Positions 1 through 6,825 of a stretch of DNA of 10,362 nt are shown piece by piece. The notes under the pieces are model-generated. The model was not told the origin of the DNA, made no database searches, and saw nothing but the letters and a program-made list of their open reading frames with translations. A program made the position numbers and the translations under genes. The first letter of the stretch is position 1, and the number at the start of each line of letters is the position of its first letter. Source of the stretch: Dehalococcoidales bacterium (GTDB lineage Bacteria > Chloroflexota > Dehalococcoidia > Dehalococcoidales > UBA5627); the NCBI GenBank assembly GCA_012520835.1, contig JAAYNN010000118.1:1-10362 (forward strand). The letters are read 5' to 3'.

Positions 1-1
1 G

Positions 2-427
2 GAACGCCGACTGTGCTATGTTGGCATCACACGTGCAAAGAAAAAGGTGTATCTGGTGAGGGCTTTCCGTAGAAACCTAATGGGTTTGAGTACGGTAAAC
101 AATCCCTCGCGTTTTTTAAAGGATATCCCGGCCAGCCTGGTAAAAAACAGCGGCAACAGCTTCGGGCAGAATCGGTACCATGAAGAAAGACCTCTAAAAA
201 GCGATATGTACGCCTGGGAAAGAAATATTCCCGCACCTGTTGCTGCACCTGCTGGTGATTTGCCGAATTTGAAAGCCGGCGATAGGGTAAAACATGCCCA
301 GTTCGGGCGGGGTATGGTTATCAGTTGCAAACCGGTAAAAAATGACAGCGAGATAGTAGTCGCTTTCCCTGATTTAGGTATAAAACGGCTGCTGTTAAGC
401 TTCGCCCGCCTGGAGAAGGTGGAATAA
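2..427 (+). CDS. UvrD/PcrA-type DNA helicase, C-terminal fragment (5' end outside window)
   Basis: The last 141 codons of a superfamily 1A helicase, which unwinds DNA 3'-to-5' in nucleotide excision and mismatch repair. The frame is open from base 2 and begins inside helicase motif VI (ERRLCYVGITRAKKK), whose arginine contacts ATP. A variable linker of about 65 residues follows. The end is the small C-terminal domain typical of PcrA/UvrD (GDRVKHAQFGRGMV about 45 residues before the stop), linked in the Gram-positive enzymes to RNA polymerase contact. The stop is TAA at 425-427. The GTG at 47 would give an open frame of 126 codons, but it lies within motif VI, so it is not the real start. Whether the full gene is uvrD or pcrA cannot be decided from the tail. 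mutL follows on the same strand after 205 bp, which fits a shared repair role. Confidence 0.9.
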   Translation, partial: ERRLCYVGITRAKKKVYLVRAFRRNLMGLSTVNNPSRFLKDIPASLVKNSGNSFGQNRYHEERPLKSDMYAWERNIPAPVAAPAGDLPNLKAGDRVKHAQFGRGMVISCKPVKNDSEIVVAFPDLGIKRLLLSFARLEKVE

Positions 428-434
428 AGAGCAA

Positions 435-563
435 TGTCATTACGGCAAATTATCGGTGTGATTAAAAAATTCATTCCCTTCAGATTCTTCCTCCACCCTT
501 TGTGGGCTCAGAATGACAGCTGGGCTTTTGCCATGCTGAATTCGTGAGGGGCGAATGAAGCAT
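435..563. repeat. Candidate composite intergenic repeat with two hairpins
   Basis: Two imperfect inverted repeats lie in the helicase-mutL spacer. The first is bounded by TGTCATT (435-441) and AATGACA (512-518), with an inner pair ATTCT (484-488) and AGAAT (510-514) and a short CCAC/GTGG stem between them. The second (533-563) pairs ATGCT with AGCAT and ATTCG with CGAAT around a TGAGGGG loop. The two arms are separated by symmetrical GA/GA, which would form tandem sheared G-A pairs. From general knowledge, elements built from CAGATTCTTC...CTCAGAATGACA and ATGCTGAA...AGCAT units are scattered between genes in many bacterial genomes. That this is one of them is inference, because only one copy is in the window. 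Confidence 0.4.
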
Positions 564-620
564 CCGGGGGGGGTATGGTGTCAATCCGGATAACATAAAA
601 TAGGATTTTCAAAAGCTGCA

Positions 621-626
621 GGGAGG
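621..626 (+). promoter_or_regulatory. Ribosome binding site of mutL
   Basis: GGGAGG lies six bases before the ATG at 633. It fixes the mutL start; no competing start with a comparable site is seen nearby. Confidence 0.8.
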
Positions 627-632
627 CTGAAA

Positions 633-2336
633 ATGGCCATAAAGGTATTAAAAAACGAGGTCATCAATAAAATTGCTGCCGGCGAGGTGGTGGAAAGGGC
701 ATCTTCGGTTGTAAAGGAACTGGTGGAGAACTCGCTTGATGCCGGAGCTACCCAAATAACGGTAGAAATTGCAGGTGGCGGCCTGGCACTGATTAGCGTT
801 ACCGATAACGGCAGCGGCATCCCCGTCGATGAAATCGAACTGGCATTCAACAGGCATGCCACCAGCAAAATATCTGCCTTTGAGGATCTGGAAGTCAGCC
901 ACTCTCTTGGTTTTCGCGGGGAGGCATTGCCGAGTATCGCCTCCGTATCCGATGTTGAAATCATTTCCTTTAATATCAATGACAGTTCCGGTGTTTATGC
1001 CGAACTGGAAAAAGGGGCAGTTGTTAAAAAACAGAAGCAGGCGCGTTCGCAGGGAACTACGATAGCGGTCAAGAATCTTTTTCGCAATGTACCTGCCAGA
1101 TTAAAGTTCATTAAATCGAAAACCACTGAAAACAGTCATATCGCCAATGTAGTCAGCCAGTACGCCTTAGCCTTCCCGGAAGTGCGTTTCACGCTTCTTA
1201 TCGATGGGCGTGAGAGCCTTAAAACACCCGGTACAGGCAATCTGATCGACAGCATCAACTCTGTATACGGCACGGAAATCGCATCGAATATGCTGCCGGT
1301 AACCGGTAATCAGGGTTTTAATGCCAGTGAAAAAAATATTGTCATCAGCGGGATGGTGGCATCTCCCAGGATTAGCCGCGCTAATCGCAACTATATCAGC
1401 CTGTTTGTCAATCGCCGCTGGGTCAGTAATCGCAATCTGGTTTGGGCGGTAGAAGAAGCCTATCACGGCCTTTTGATGACCGGGAAGCATCCTGTGGCGG
1501 TTATTAATATCGAAGTGCCGCTTGCCGATGTCGATGCAAATGTTCATCCGACCAAAACGGAAGTGCGTTTTAAAAATGAAGGCGATGTTTATATGGCAGC
1601 GCAGAGAGCTGTAAGGCAGGCGCTGGTAAATACGGCTCCTGTCCCAAAGGTGGAAGAAATTGCTGCATCCTATCGCGGGCAATCGCAGATAATCGTACCG
1701 CCGGAACAAAGACGCATGGATATGAAAATTGTCAGCGAGGAAGAAGTCGGGACGCCTGTAGTGGCTTCGTTGCCGGTCCTGCGCGTGTTGGGGCAATCGA
1801 TGAACAGCTATATCGTGGCCGAAGGGCCGGACGGCATTTATATCATCGACCAGCATGCGGCGCATGAACGCGTCATGTTTGAAAAGATATCCAAACAAAA
1901 GCAGCAGCAGGGAGTTGAGATTCAGGGGCTATTGGAGCCGGTCAGTATTGAGGTTTTACCAGTGCAGGATGAAGTGCTCAATAAAAACTATCAATTGCTG
2001 GCCGAGTTTGGATTTACCATCGAGCCTTTCGGAAACCGGACCTACATAGTCAGAACAGTTCCCTCGATAATGTATAAAAGGGACTGGCAGGCGGCTTTGA
2101 ATGAACTAATTGACAAGCTGTCGATGAAAGATAGAGCAAATATCACGGAACACATAATTGCTACTATGGCATGCCACAGCGCCGTCAGATTCGGGCAGAG
2201 TTTGACGCTCGATGAGATGCGCGAATTGGTCAGGCAGATGGAACAGGCCGATTTGCCGCATGCCTGTCCTCACGGACGAACCACCATGATTCATATCCCC
2301 CAAAAGCAGCTGGAAAAGGAATTCGGACGTACCTAA
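633..2336 (+). CDS. mutL: DNA mismatch repair protein MutL (endonuclease type)
   Basis: MutL couples mismatch recognition by MutS to strand removal. The N-terminal GHKL ATPase is complete: KELVENSLDAGA at 28-39 with catalytic Glu29 and Mg-binding Asn33, DNGSGI at 58-63, RHATSKI at 74-80, GFRGEAL at 93-99 and HPTKTEV at 305-311. A short linker leads to the dimerisation domain. That domain has DQHAAHERVMFE at 406-417 (the DQHA-x2-E-x4-E metal site), ACHSAVRFG at 513-521 and CPHGRT at 545-550. These mark a MutL that nicks DNA itself, as in bacteria lacking MutH. QGLLEP (431-436) sits where the sliding-clamp motif lies in Bacillus MutL and may serve that role. At 567 residues the length is normal, with a linker on the short side. 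It lies downstream of a UvrD-type helicase gene and ends 85 bp from a convergent gene, with no clear terminator between. Confidence 0.97.
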   Translation: MAIKVLKNEVINKIAAGEVVERASSVVKELVENSLDAGATQITVEIAGGGLALISVTDNGSGIPVDEIELAFNRHATSKISAFEDLEVSHSLGFRGEALPSIASVSDVEIISFNINDSSGVYAELEKGAVVKKQKQARSQGTTIAVKNLFRNVPARLKFIKSKTTENSHIANVVSQYALAFPEVRFTLLIDGRESLKTPGTGNLIDSINSVYGTEIASNMLPVTGNQGFNASEKNIVISGMVASPRISRANRNYISLFVNRRWVSNRNLVWAVEEAYHGLLMTGKHPVAVINIEVPLADVDANVHPTKTEVRFKNEGDVYMAAQRAVRQALVNTAPVPKVEEIAASYRGQSQIIVPPEQRRMDMKIVSEEEVGTPVVASLPVLRVLGQSMNSYIVAEGPDGIYIIDQHAAHERVMFEKISKQKQQQGVEIQGLLEPVSIEVLPVQDEVLNKNYQLLAEFGFTIEPFGNRTYIVRTVPSIMYKRDWQAALNELIDKLSMKDRANITEHIIATMACHSAVRFGQSLTLDEMRELVRQMEQADLPHACPHGRTTMIHIPQKQLEKEFGRT

Positions 2337-2421
2337 TCTAAGGAAGCTTGTCGTATCCATAGCAGCGCCTATAAATCACCAAGACATTTTATGCGTAGTA
2401 AAAGACGATATAGTAAACAAG

Positions 2422-2892
2422 CTAATCTTCGGGAAGTTGTTCTTCTTCCTGCTTCTCGTTATATTCGATAAGCTCCCATCTGACCATCCCGTCTTCGATT
2501 AACTGGCTAATCTTCTTCTCGGCATAGGTCAACTGGCGGTGCTTGCCGGTTTTTATTTCCATGATGACCACTTCCTGGGGGTCTCCTGTCGCCAGGCCGG
2601 GAAATACAATAAAATCGATCGGGCTGCCGACGAAACGGGCTTCGGTCGGGTCGTATTTGAATTGGGGCAGGTAGGGAGCCATCTGTTCGGTAAATTTACC
2701 GGTTAAAACGGCGCGGCTCTGGATAATCGCCGATTGGCGGATTTTCTTTTTTTCCTGCTCCATGGCTATTATTTCGGTTTCCTGCCAGCGCCTGAAGCGT
2801 TTTTTATAATGCCAGTTTAAAATATAGGAAAGGATGACAATAATCAGCAGGGATAAAATTACAGCTATGGTAATTATTAACCACGTATCCAT
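2422..2892 (-). CDS. Membrane-anchored Holliday-junction-resolvase-related endonuclease
   Basis: 156 residues. One membrane helix spans about residues 4-26, followed by a basic segment (HYKKRFRRW) and a charged, probably coiled region (about 37-58). The nuclease-like domain comes next: GKFTEQMAPYLPQF (65-78), RFVGSPIDFIVFPG (86-99), MEIKTGK (111-117) and LTYAEKKISQLIEDG (121-135). Asp93, Glu112 and Lys114 form a PD-(D/E)xK pattern. The order matches the family of predicted endonucleases related to archaeal Holliday junction resolvases (Pfam Endonuc_Holl). No substrate is established for this family, and the membrane anchor makes a direct role in recombination uncertain. The acidic tail (EEEQLPED) is variable. 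It is the third gene of the lepB-pyrE operon, starting 37 bp after the pyrE stop. The ATG at 2892 is preceded by AGGA within a duplicated 13-mer. Confidence 0.82.
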   Translation of the reverse strand: MDTWLIITIAVILSLLIIVILSYILNWHYKKRFRRWQETEIIAMEQEKKKIRQSAIIQSRAVLTGKFTEQMAPYLPQFKYDPTEARFVGSPIDFIVFPGLATGDPQEVVIMEIKTGKHRQLTYAEKKISQLIEDGMVRWELIEYNEKQEEEQLPED

Positions 2893-2918
2893 AATATGAA
2901 TCCTGAATATGAATCCTG
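2893..2918 (-). repeat. Perfect 13-bp tandem duplication carrying the Shine-Dalgarno site
   Basis: On the plus strand AATATGAATCCTG occurs twice head to tail (2893-2905 and 2906-2918). Read on the minus strand each copy is CAGGATTCATATT, so AGGA is present twice. The copy nearest the nuclease start is eight bases from the ATG, a workable ribosome-binding distance, and the other is 13 bases further upstream. Confidence 0.8.
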
Positions 2919-2929
2919 TCCGTTATTAT

Positions 2930-3502
2930 TTATTTTAAAGGTTGGGTACTCGTACCGAGTTTTACTAAAGGAACGCCGGAGGCGCATAGCGGGCAGTTTT
3001 CCGGCTTGTAAGTGATTGTTTTTGAACGCAGGCAGCTGAATAATGGTGCTCCGAAATCGTGTTCCTGCTCGGAGCGGTTGACAAGTACGCCGATACCAGC
3101 TACCAGTCCGCCCTGTTCTCGCACCAGATCCAGCACTTCAAACAGCGATTTACCGGTAGTCAGGATGTCATCGACGACAAGTACTCGTTCTCCCTTTTTA
3201 ACGCCGAATCCGCGCCTGAAGGCTCGCTTATCGCCTTCTTTTTCAGCAAAGAGGCTTCTGACGCCAAGCTGCCTGCCGACTTCATGCGCCAGGATAATGC
3301 CACCGGTAGTCGGGCCGGCCACAATTTCAATATTATCATTGGCAAAATGTTTGCTGATAAGTCCGCAAAGCTGTTCGGTATAACGGGGATGTTGTAAAAC
3401 ATGGAATTTTTCCCAGTATATCGGGGAATGAAGACCCGATGTCAGCAAAAAATGCCCATCGAGTATGGCGCCGGCTTTCTTAAATATTTCTTCTGTATTC
3501 AT
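2930..3502 (-). CDS. pyrE: Orotate phosphoribosyltransferase
   Basis: This enzyme joins orotate to PRPP to give orotidine 5'-phosphate, the fifth step of pyrimidine synthesis, in the cytosol. The PRPP-binding motif VLVVDDILTTGKS is at residues 107-119. Upstream are the substrate-binding parts: LTSGLHSPIYW (20-30), VAGPTTGGIILAHEVG (61-76) and the flexible catalytic loop around EKEGDKRAFRRGF (87-99). The C-terminus has CPLCASGVPLVKLGT (170-184), seen in the Thermus-like group of PyrE proteins rather than in the E. coli type. Length 190 residues is normal for that group. The start ATG lies four bases after the lepB stop and has no clear Shine-Dalgarno sequence, so it is probably translated by coupling to lepB. 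No other pyr gene is in the window. Confidence 0.95.
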   Translation of the reverse strand: MNTEEIFKKAGAILDGHFLLTSGLHSPIYWEKFHVLQHPRYTEQLCGLISKHFANDNIEIVAGPTTGGIILAHEVGRQLGVRSLFAEKEGDKRAFRRGFGVKKGERVLVVDDILTTGKSLFEVLDLVREQGGLVAGIGVLVNRSEQEHDFGAPLFSCLRSKTITYKPENCPLCASGVPLVKLGTSTQPLK

Positions 3503-3506
3503 CGCA

Positions 3507-4085
3507 TTATTTAAAGGAGTAATTCAGCACAAAGCCGAAATCCGACAACGGTGAGTATGAAAACCAGGCTTTTCCGACGATATCCGAACGAGATACAAAC
3601 CAGTCGTAATGCGAATCGCCGCTGTTGTTGCGGTTGTCGCCCAGTACGAAGTAATGATTTTCAGGGATAACATCGCTGGTGTAAGTATAATTGGGTCTGT
3701 CATAAATATATGCCGACTCGTCCAGTGTGATTATATTGCCGTTATCCTGATGGATGTAAACCGTACCGTTTTTAATCTCGACAAACTCACCGGGCAGCCC
3801 GATAACGCGCTTGATATAATCGTTTTCTGAAAGTACGGGCGGGTTGAATATGATGATATCGCCTCTATCCGGCCCGGAAAAAAGATAGGCTACCTTGTTA
3901 ACGAGAATTTTTTGCCCGTGGCTTAGATTGGGTTCCATGCTGGAACCGTCCACTACGGCCTTGGTAGCAAATACCTGTACCAGCAGGAAGATAGCAATAG
4001 CCAGTGCCAGAATTCCTGCAAACTCTAAAAACAGGCTTTTTATATTACCAGTATTGAATAAATTATTTTCCAAGCTACTCAGCAT
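3507..4085 (-). CDS. lepB: Signal peptidase I
   Basis: The enzyme removes signal peptides from exported proteins at the outer face of the cytoplasmic membrane. One hydrophobic anchor spans about residues 18-40, followed by the S26 peptidase boxes: GSSMEP with catalytic Ser49, RGDIIIF (74-80), DYIKRVIGLPG with catalytic Lys92, and FVLGDNRNNSGDSHYDWF (147-163 region). At 192 residues with a single anchor it resembles the Gram-positive/SipS type. It heads a minus-strand operon with pyrE and a nuclease-like gene. The start is uncertain. The ATG at 4085 has no Shine-Dalgarno site and lies inside a well-formed -10 hexamer; a TTG four codons later (4073) is the only nearby in-frame alternative. Either choice leaves the membrane anchor intact. 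Confidence 0.94.
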   Translation of the reverse strand: MLSSLENNLFNTGNIKSLFLEFAGILALAIAIFLLVQVFATKAVVDGSSMEPNLSHGQKILVNKVAYLFSGPDRGDIIIFNPPVLSENDYIKRVIGLPGEFVEIKNGTVYIHQDNGNIITLDESAYIYDRPNYTYTSDVIPENHYFVLGDNRNNSGDSHYDWFVSRSDIVGKAWFSYSPLSDFGFVLNYSFK

Positions 4086-4112
4086 TATAAACTATTTATT
4101 GTGCCTTGCCAA
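4084..4112 (-). promoter_or_regulatory. Candidate lepB promoter overlapping the start codon
   Basis: On the minus strand TTGGCA (4112-4107), a 17-base spacer and TATAAT (4089-4084) match the vegetative sigma consensus at 11 of 12 positions. The last two bases of the -10 box are the A and T of the proposed lepB ATG. Transcription would therefore begin near 4077, inside the reading frame. Either the box is fortuitous or the true start codon lies downstream. Confidence 0.45.
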
Positions 4113-4146
4113 ACGATAATGTAGTGTTGTACAGTTAGTTCTGAAG

Positions 4147-4164
4147 TATAATTGAAAGTATAAT
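4147..4164 (+). promoter_or_regulatory. Two overlapping-range -10 boxes upstream of the SIMPL lipoprotein gene
   Basis: Two exact TATAAT hexamers stand 12 bases apart (4147-4152 and 4159-4164), 45-63 bases before the start codon. The -35 side is weak. TTGTAC at 4127-4132 is only 14 bases from the first box, and nothing better is properly spaced for the second. One of the two probably serves the gene, but which one cannot be told. Confidence 0.4.
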
Positions 4165-4209
4165 GGAGCGGTTATAACAAATATCGATTATAGTATAAGG
4201 AGAGATAAA

Positions 4210-4959
4210 ATGAAAAAATTATCAATTGTTATCATTATGCTGATTTCTCTGGTTCTGGTAGCAGGTCTTTCCGGCTGCGATATGTACGGAACTGCAAGTA
4301 ACGCCGCTGTTTCACAATCTATAAACAGTGACCAGGACCTGGGAATATCGGTAACCGGCATCGGGGAAGTCGAGGTCAATCCCGATCTGGCTATTTTGAA
4401 ACTGGGTATTCTGGTACAAATGGATAGTTTGTCTCAGGCACAGCAGCAGGCCAACACCTCGATGAATGCAATAATGAATGCGCTGGCTGGATTCAGTATT
4501 GCCGATAGCGATATTCAGACTGCCGCTTATTCAATCAAGCCAGTATGGACGTGGAAAGACGGCGAATCTATATTTTCAGGGTATAAAGTAGAGAATAACA
4601 TCAGTATAAAGCTCAGGGATATGGATAAAATCGGTGAAGTTATCGATGCCGCTGTAGGGGCTGGTGGGGAATATGTCGTAGTTAGCGGAATTAATTTTAC
4701 GGTTGATAATCCCAAAAGCTATTATACCGCGGCTCGCACGGCGGCTATGGCAGACGCCAAAGAAAAGGCCACTCAATTGGCTAAATCGGCAGGAGTAAAG
4801 GTGGGCCTTCCGATAAGTATAGTGGAAAGCAATTACTACGAAACAAGAAAATCATCCGAACTTCTTGTCGGTGCGTCAGACGGCAACACCACCAGTATCA
4901 GTCCGGGGGAATTGACTGTCACGATTTATGTGAATGTGGTTTATACAATCGGTCAGTAA
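4210..4959 (+). CDS. SIMPL-domain (DUF541) lipoprotein
   Basis: 249 residues. The N-terminus is a lipoprotein signal: MKK, a hydrophobic core, and the lipobox LSGC with Cys23 as the acylated residue. The mature protein should be tethered to the outer face of the membrane. From about residue 45 it has the features of the SIMPL family: ISVTGIGEVEVNPDLAIL (46-63), a long helical stretch rich in Ala and Gln, and the late A-x2-A-x2-KA-x2-LA helix before GVKVG. The family is periplasmic or extracytoplasmic, with poorly defined roles; members include the oxidative-stress protein E. coli YggE and a signalling partner in mouse. No function can be assigned here. The start is set by AAGGAG (4197-4202) seven bases before ATG. 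It is a single-gene unit between the divergent lepB promoter and a strong terminator. Confidence 0.9.
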   Translation: MKKLSIVIIMLISLVLVAGLSGCDMYGTASNAAVSQSINSDQDLGISVTGIGEVEVNPDLAILKLGILVQMDSLSQAQQQANTSMNAIMNALAGFSIADSDIQTAAYSIKPVWTWKDGESIFSGYKVENNISIKLRDMDKIGEVIDAAVGAGGEYVVVSGINFTVDNPKSYYTAARTAAMADAKEKATQLAKSAGVKVGLPISIVESNYYETRKSSELLVGASDGNTTSISPGELTVTIYVNVVYTIGQ

Positions 4960-4995
4960 ATTTAAATTATACTTATCAACATAATATTCTATGAT

Positions 4996-5028
4996 ATTGA
5001 GGGCTTAATCTTTCTTTAAGCCCTCAAT
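4996..5028 (+). terminator. Rho-independent terminator after the SIMPL gene
   Basis: A perfect 13-bp stem (4996-5008 with 5016-5028, core TTGAGGGCTTAA) closes a seven-base loop, TCTTTCT. The following tract TGTTT is only moderately T-rich. It separates the lipoprotein gene from the riboflavin operon. The stem is symmetrical, but no gene approaches it from the right, so it serves the plus strand. Confidence 0.8.
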
Positions 5029-5031
5029 TGT

Positions 5032-5061
5032 TTGCACTTATAAAAAAGAGAGTGCTAGAAT
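5032..5061 (+). promoter_or_regulatory. Riboflavin operon promoter
   Basis: TTGCAC (5032-5037), an 18-base spacer and TAGAAT (5056-5061) form a good vegetative-type promoter. The -10 box ends six bases before the ribD ATG, so transcription should begin at or within a base or two of the start codon. The promoter begins directly after the upstream terminator, leaving no space for an FMN riboswitch. Confidence 0.7.
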
Positions 5062-5067
5062 GATAGC

Positions 5068-6162
5068 ATGAACTATATGGAACAGGCACTATCCTTGGCC
5101 AGGCTGGCACTCGGGCAAGTAAGCCCGAATCCGGCTGTCGGTGCTGTGATAGTTAAAAATGAAGAAATTATCGGAAAGGGTTATACACAACCGCCGGGTT
5201 CCGGCCACGCCGAAATCGTTGCTCTCGAACAGGCCGGCGAAAGCGCCCGTGGTGCGGTATTGTATGTCACTCTTGAGCCCTGTTGCCAATATGGCCGCAC
5301 GCCGCCCTGTACTAAATCCATTATAGAAGCAGGTATCAGCGAAGTTCATATGGCTATCCTCGATCCCAATCCGCAGGTAAATGGAAAGGGAAGGGAAGAA
5401 CTGGAGAATGCCGGTATCAAAACCTATATTGGTGAAGAAGATAAAAAGGCCAGGGAAATTAACGAAGCTTACATAAAGTACCAGTTAACGGGATTGCCTT
5501 TTATTACTGTAAAATATGCCATGAGTCTTGATGGAAAGATTGCTACCTTTAGCGGTGATTCCAAATGGATAAGCGGTAAGGAATCGAGGCATTTCGTACA
5601 TAATTTGCGCTATATTAATGATGCCGTTATGGCAGGTGTAAATACCGTGCTGGCTGACGATCCGCAGCTTACTGCCAGGTGTAGCGGGGGAAGGGGAGGA
5701 ACGGCTAAGGAACAACCACTTCGCATAATAATCGACGGAATGGCTTTAACGCCGGTCACGGCAAAAGTATTTAACGAACACGGGAAGACCATAGTCGTTA
5801 CCGCCAGAAAAATAACGGAAAAAGAAAGCGAAGCTTATCAGACTGTTGGGGCGGAGGTGTTGGAGATGCCTTCACAGACCGGCTATATAGAACTGAAGCA
5901 ACTGATGACGGAACTGGGCAAGCGCCGGATAATGAGCGTGCTTGTTGAGGGCGGCAGCATACTGTTCGGTTCACTGTTTGACCAGCAACTGGTTGATAAA
6001 GTGGTTGCTTTCGTTGCCCCCATAATAATCGGCGGAGAGAAAGCAAAGACGGCAATCGGCGGCAGGGGAATAGAAAAGATAACGGATGTTGTCAAACTGA
6101 AAAATTTGAGTGTAGACAGATTCGGTGACGATATTATGTTCATCGGATATGTAAAGGAATAG
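5068..6162 (+). CDS. ribD: Bifunctional diaminohydroxyphosphoribosylaminopyrimidine deaminase / 5-amino-6-(5-phosphoribosylamino)uracil reductase
   Basis: RibD performs the second and third steps of riboflavin synthesis: it deaminates the pyrimidine formed from GTP, then reduces its ribose side chain with NADPH. The deaminase domain (about 1-140) has the zinc site HAE (47-49) and EPCCQYGRTPPC (70-81), with His47, Cys72 and Cys81 as ligands and Glu49 as the proton carrier. The reductase domain begins at FITVKYAMSLDGKIAT (145-160), continues through AGVNTVLADDPQLTAR (189-204) and ends near the LVEGGSILFGS segment. At 364 residues the length is normal. The ATG at 5068 has no Shine-Dalgarno site, and neither does the in-frame ATG at 5077. 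With the promoter so close, a leaderless message is likely. It is the first gene of the operon, four bases from ribE. Confidence 0.97.
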   Translation: MNYMEQALSLARLALGQVSPNPAVGAVIVKNEEIIGKGYTQPPGSGHAEIVALEQAGESARGAVLYVTLEPCCQYGRTPPCTKSIIEAGISEVHMAILDPNPQVNGKGREELENAGIKTYIGEEDKKAREINEAYIKYQLTGLPFITVKYAMSLDGKIATFSGDSKWISGKESRHFVHNLRYINDAVMAGVNTVLADDPQLTARCSGGRGGTAKEQPLRIIIDGMALTPVTAKVFNEHGKTIVVTARKITEKESEAYQTVGAEVLEMPSQTGYIELKQLMTELGKRRIMSVLVEGGSILFGSLFDQQLVDKVVAFVAPIIIGGEKAKTAIGGRGIEKITDVVKLKNLSVDRFGDDIMFIGYVKE

Positions 6163-6166
6163 CGCA

Positions 6167-6805
6167 ATGTTTACAGGAATAATACAGGAAATAGGCATTG
6201 TAAAAGAGATATCTTTTAACCGGATAACCGTAATCGCCTGTAAAGTACTGGAAAATATGCAGCTGGGTGAAAGTATCGCAGTTAACGGGGCGTGTCTTAC
6301 CGTTACTCATTTTACTGAAAACAGTTTCACTGTCGATGTAATGCCGGAAACTCTGAAAAGGACGACGCTAAAACAGCTCCGGAAGAATGAGGAAGTAAAT
6401 CTCGAACGGGCATTGACATTAGATGGCTTGCTGGGCGGTCATATGGTTCAGGGACATGTCGATGCAATGGGTACTATTCTTTCAATTAAAGATGACGACG
6501 GTGCTTCGATAATTAAAATACAAGCAACCAAAGAGATAATGACTTTTGTGGTGAAAAAAGGCTCCATTACGGTAGACGGCATCAGCCTGACGGTTTTAGA
6601 TAGAACGGATACAACATTCGATGTCTCCATTGTTGCTTTTACCATGGATAATACGGTTATGTGCAACCGCAAGGTCGGTGATATGGTCAATCTGGAAGCC
6701 GATGTCATAGCAAAATATATAATTCAGTTCAAGAAAATGGGCGTCGCGGACAGTAATATCACCTTCGACTTTTTACAGGAAAACGGATTTCTATCGGCGG
6801 GATAG
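6167..6805 (+). CDS. ribE: Riboflavin synthase, alpha chain
   Basis: The enzyme turns two molecules of 6,7-dimethyl-8-ribityllumazine into riboflavin and the pyrimidine that RibH reuses. It starts with the family signature MFTGIIQEIG. Two similar beta-barrel halves are visible from their repeated motif: SIAVNGACLTV (36-46) and SITVDGISLTV (133-143). LDGLLGGHMVQGHVDA (85-100) joins the first half to the second. The C-terminal helix and tail (NITFDFLQENGF, 197-208) are typical of the trimer-forming alpha chain. Length 212 residues is normal. AAAGGA at 6153-6158, inside the end of ribD, is the ribosome site, so the two genes are translationally close. In Bacillus naming this gene is also called ribB or ribE. 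Confidence 0.97.
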   Translation: MFTGIIQEIGIVKEISFNRITVIACKVLENMQLGESIAVNGACLTVTHFTENSFTVDVMPETLKRTTLKQLRKNEEVNLERALTLDGLLGGHMVQGHVDAMGTILSIKDDDGASIIKIQATKEIMTFVVKKGSITVDGISLTVLDRTDTTFDVSIVAFTMDNTVMCNRKVGDMVNLEADVIAKYIIQFKKMGVADSNITFDFLQENGFLSAG

Positions 6806-6825
6806 ATATACTGATTGAGGTTTTA

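Noticed and set aside
1167..1898. A 243-codon open frame on the minus strand inside mutL
   Set aside because: It is antisense to conserved MutL coding sequence and has no recognisable motif or start signal.
2337..2421. A terminator between the convergent mutL and nuclease genes
   Set aside because: I found no stem longer than a few pairs and no T tract on either strand in this 85-bp gap.
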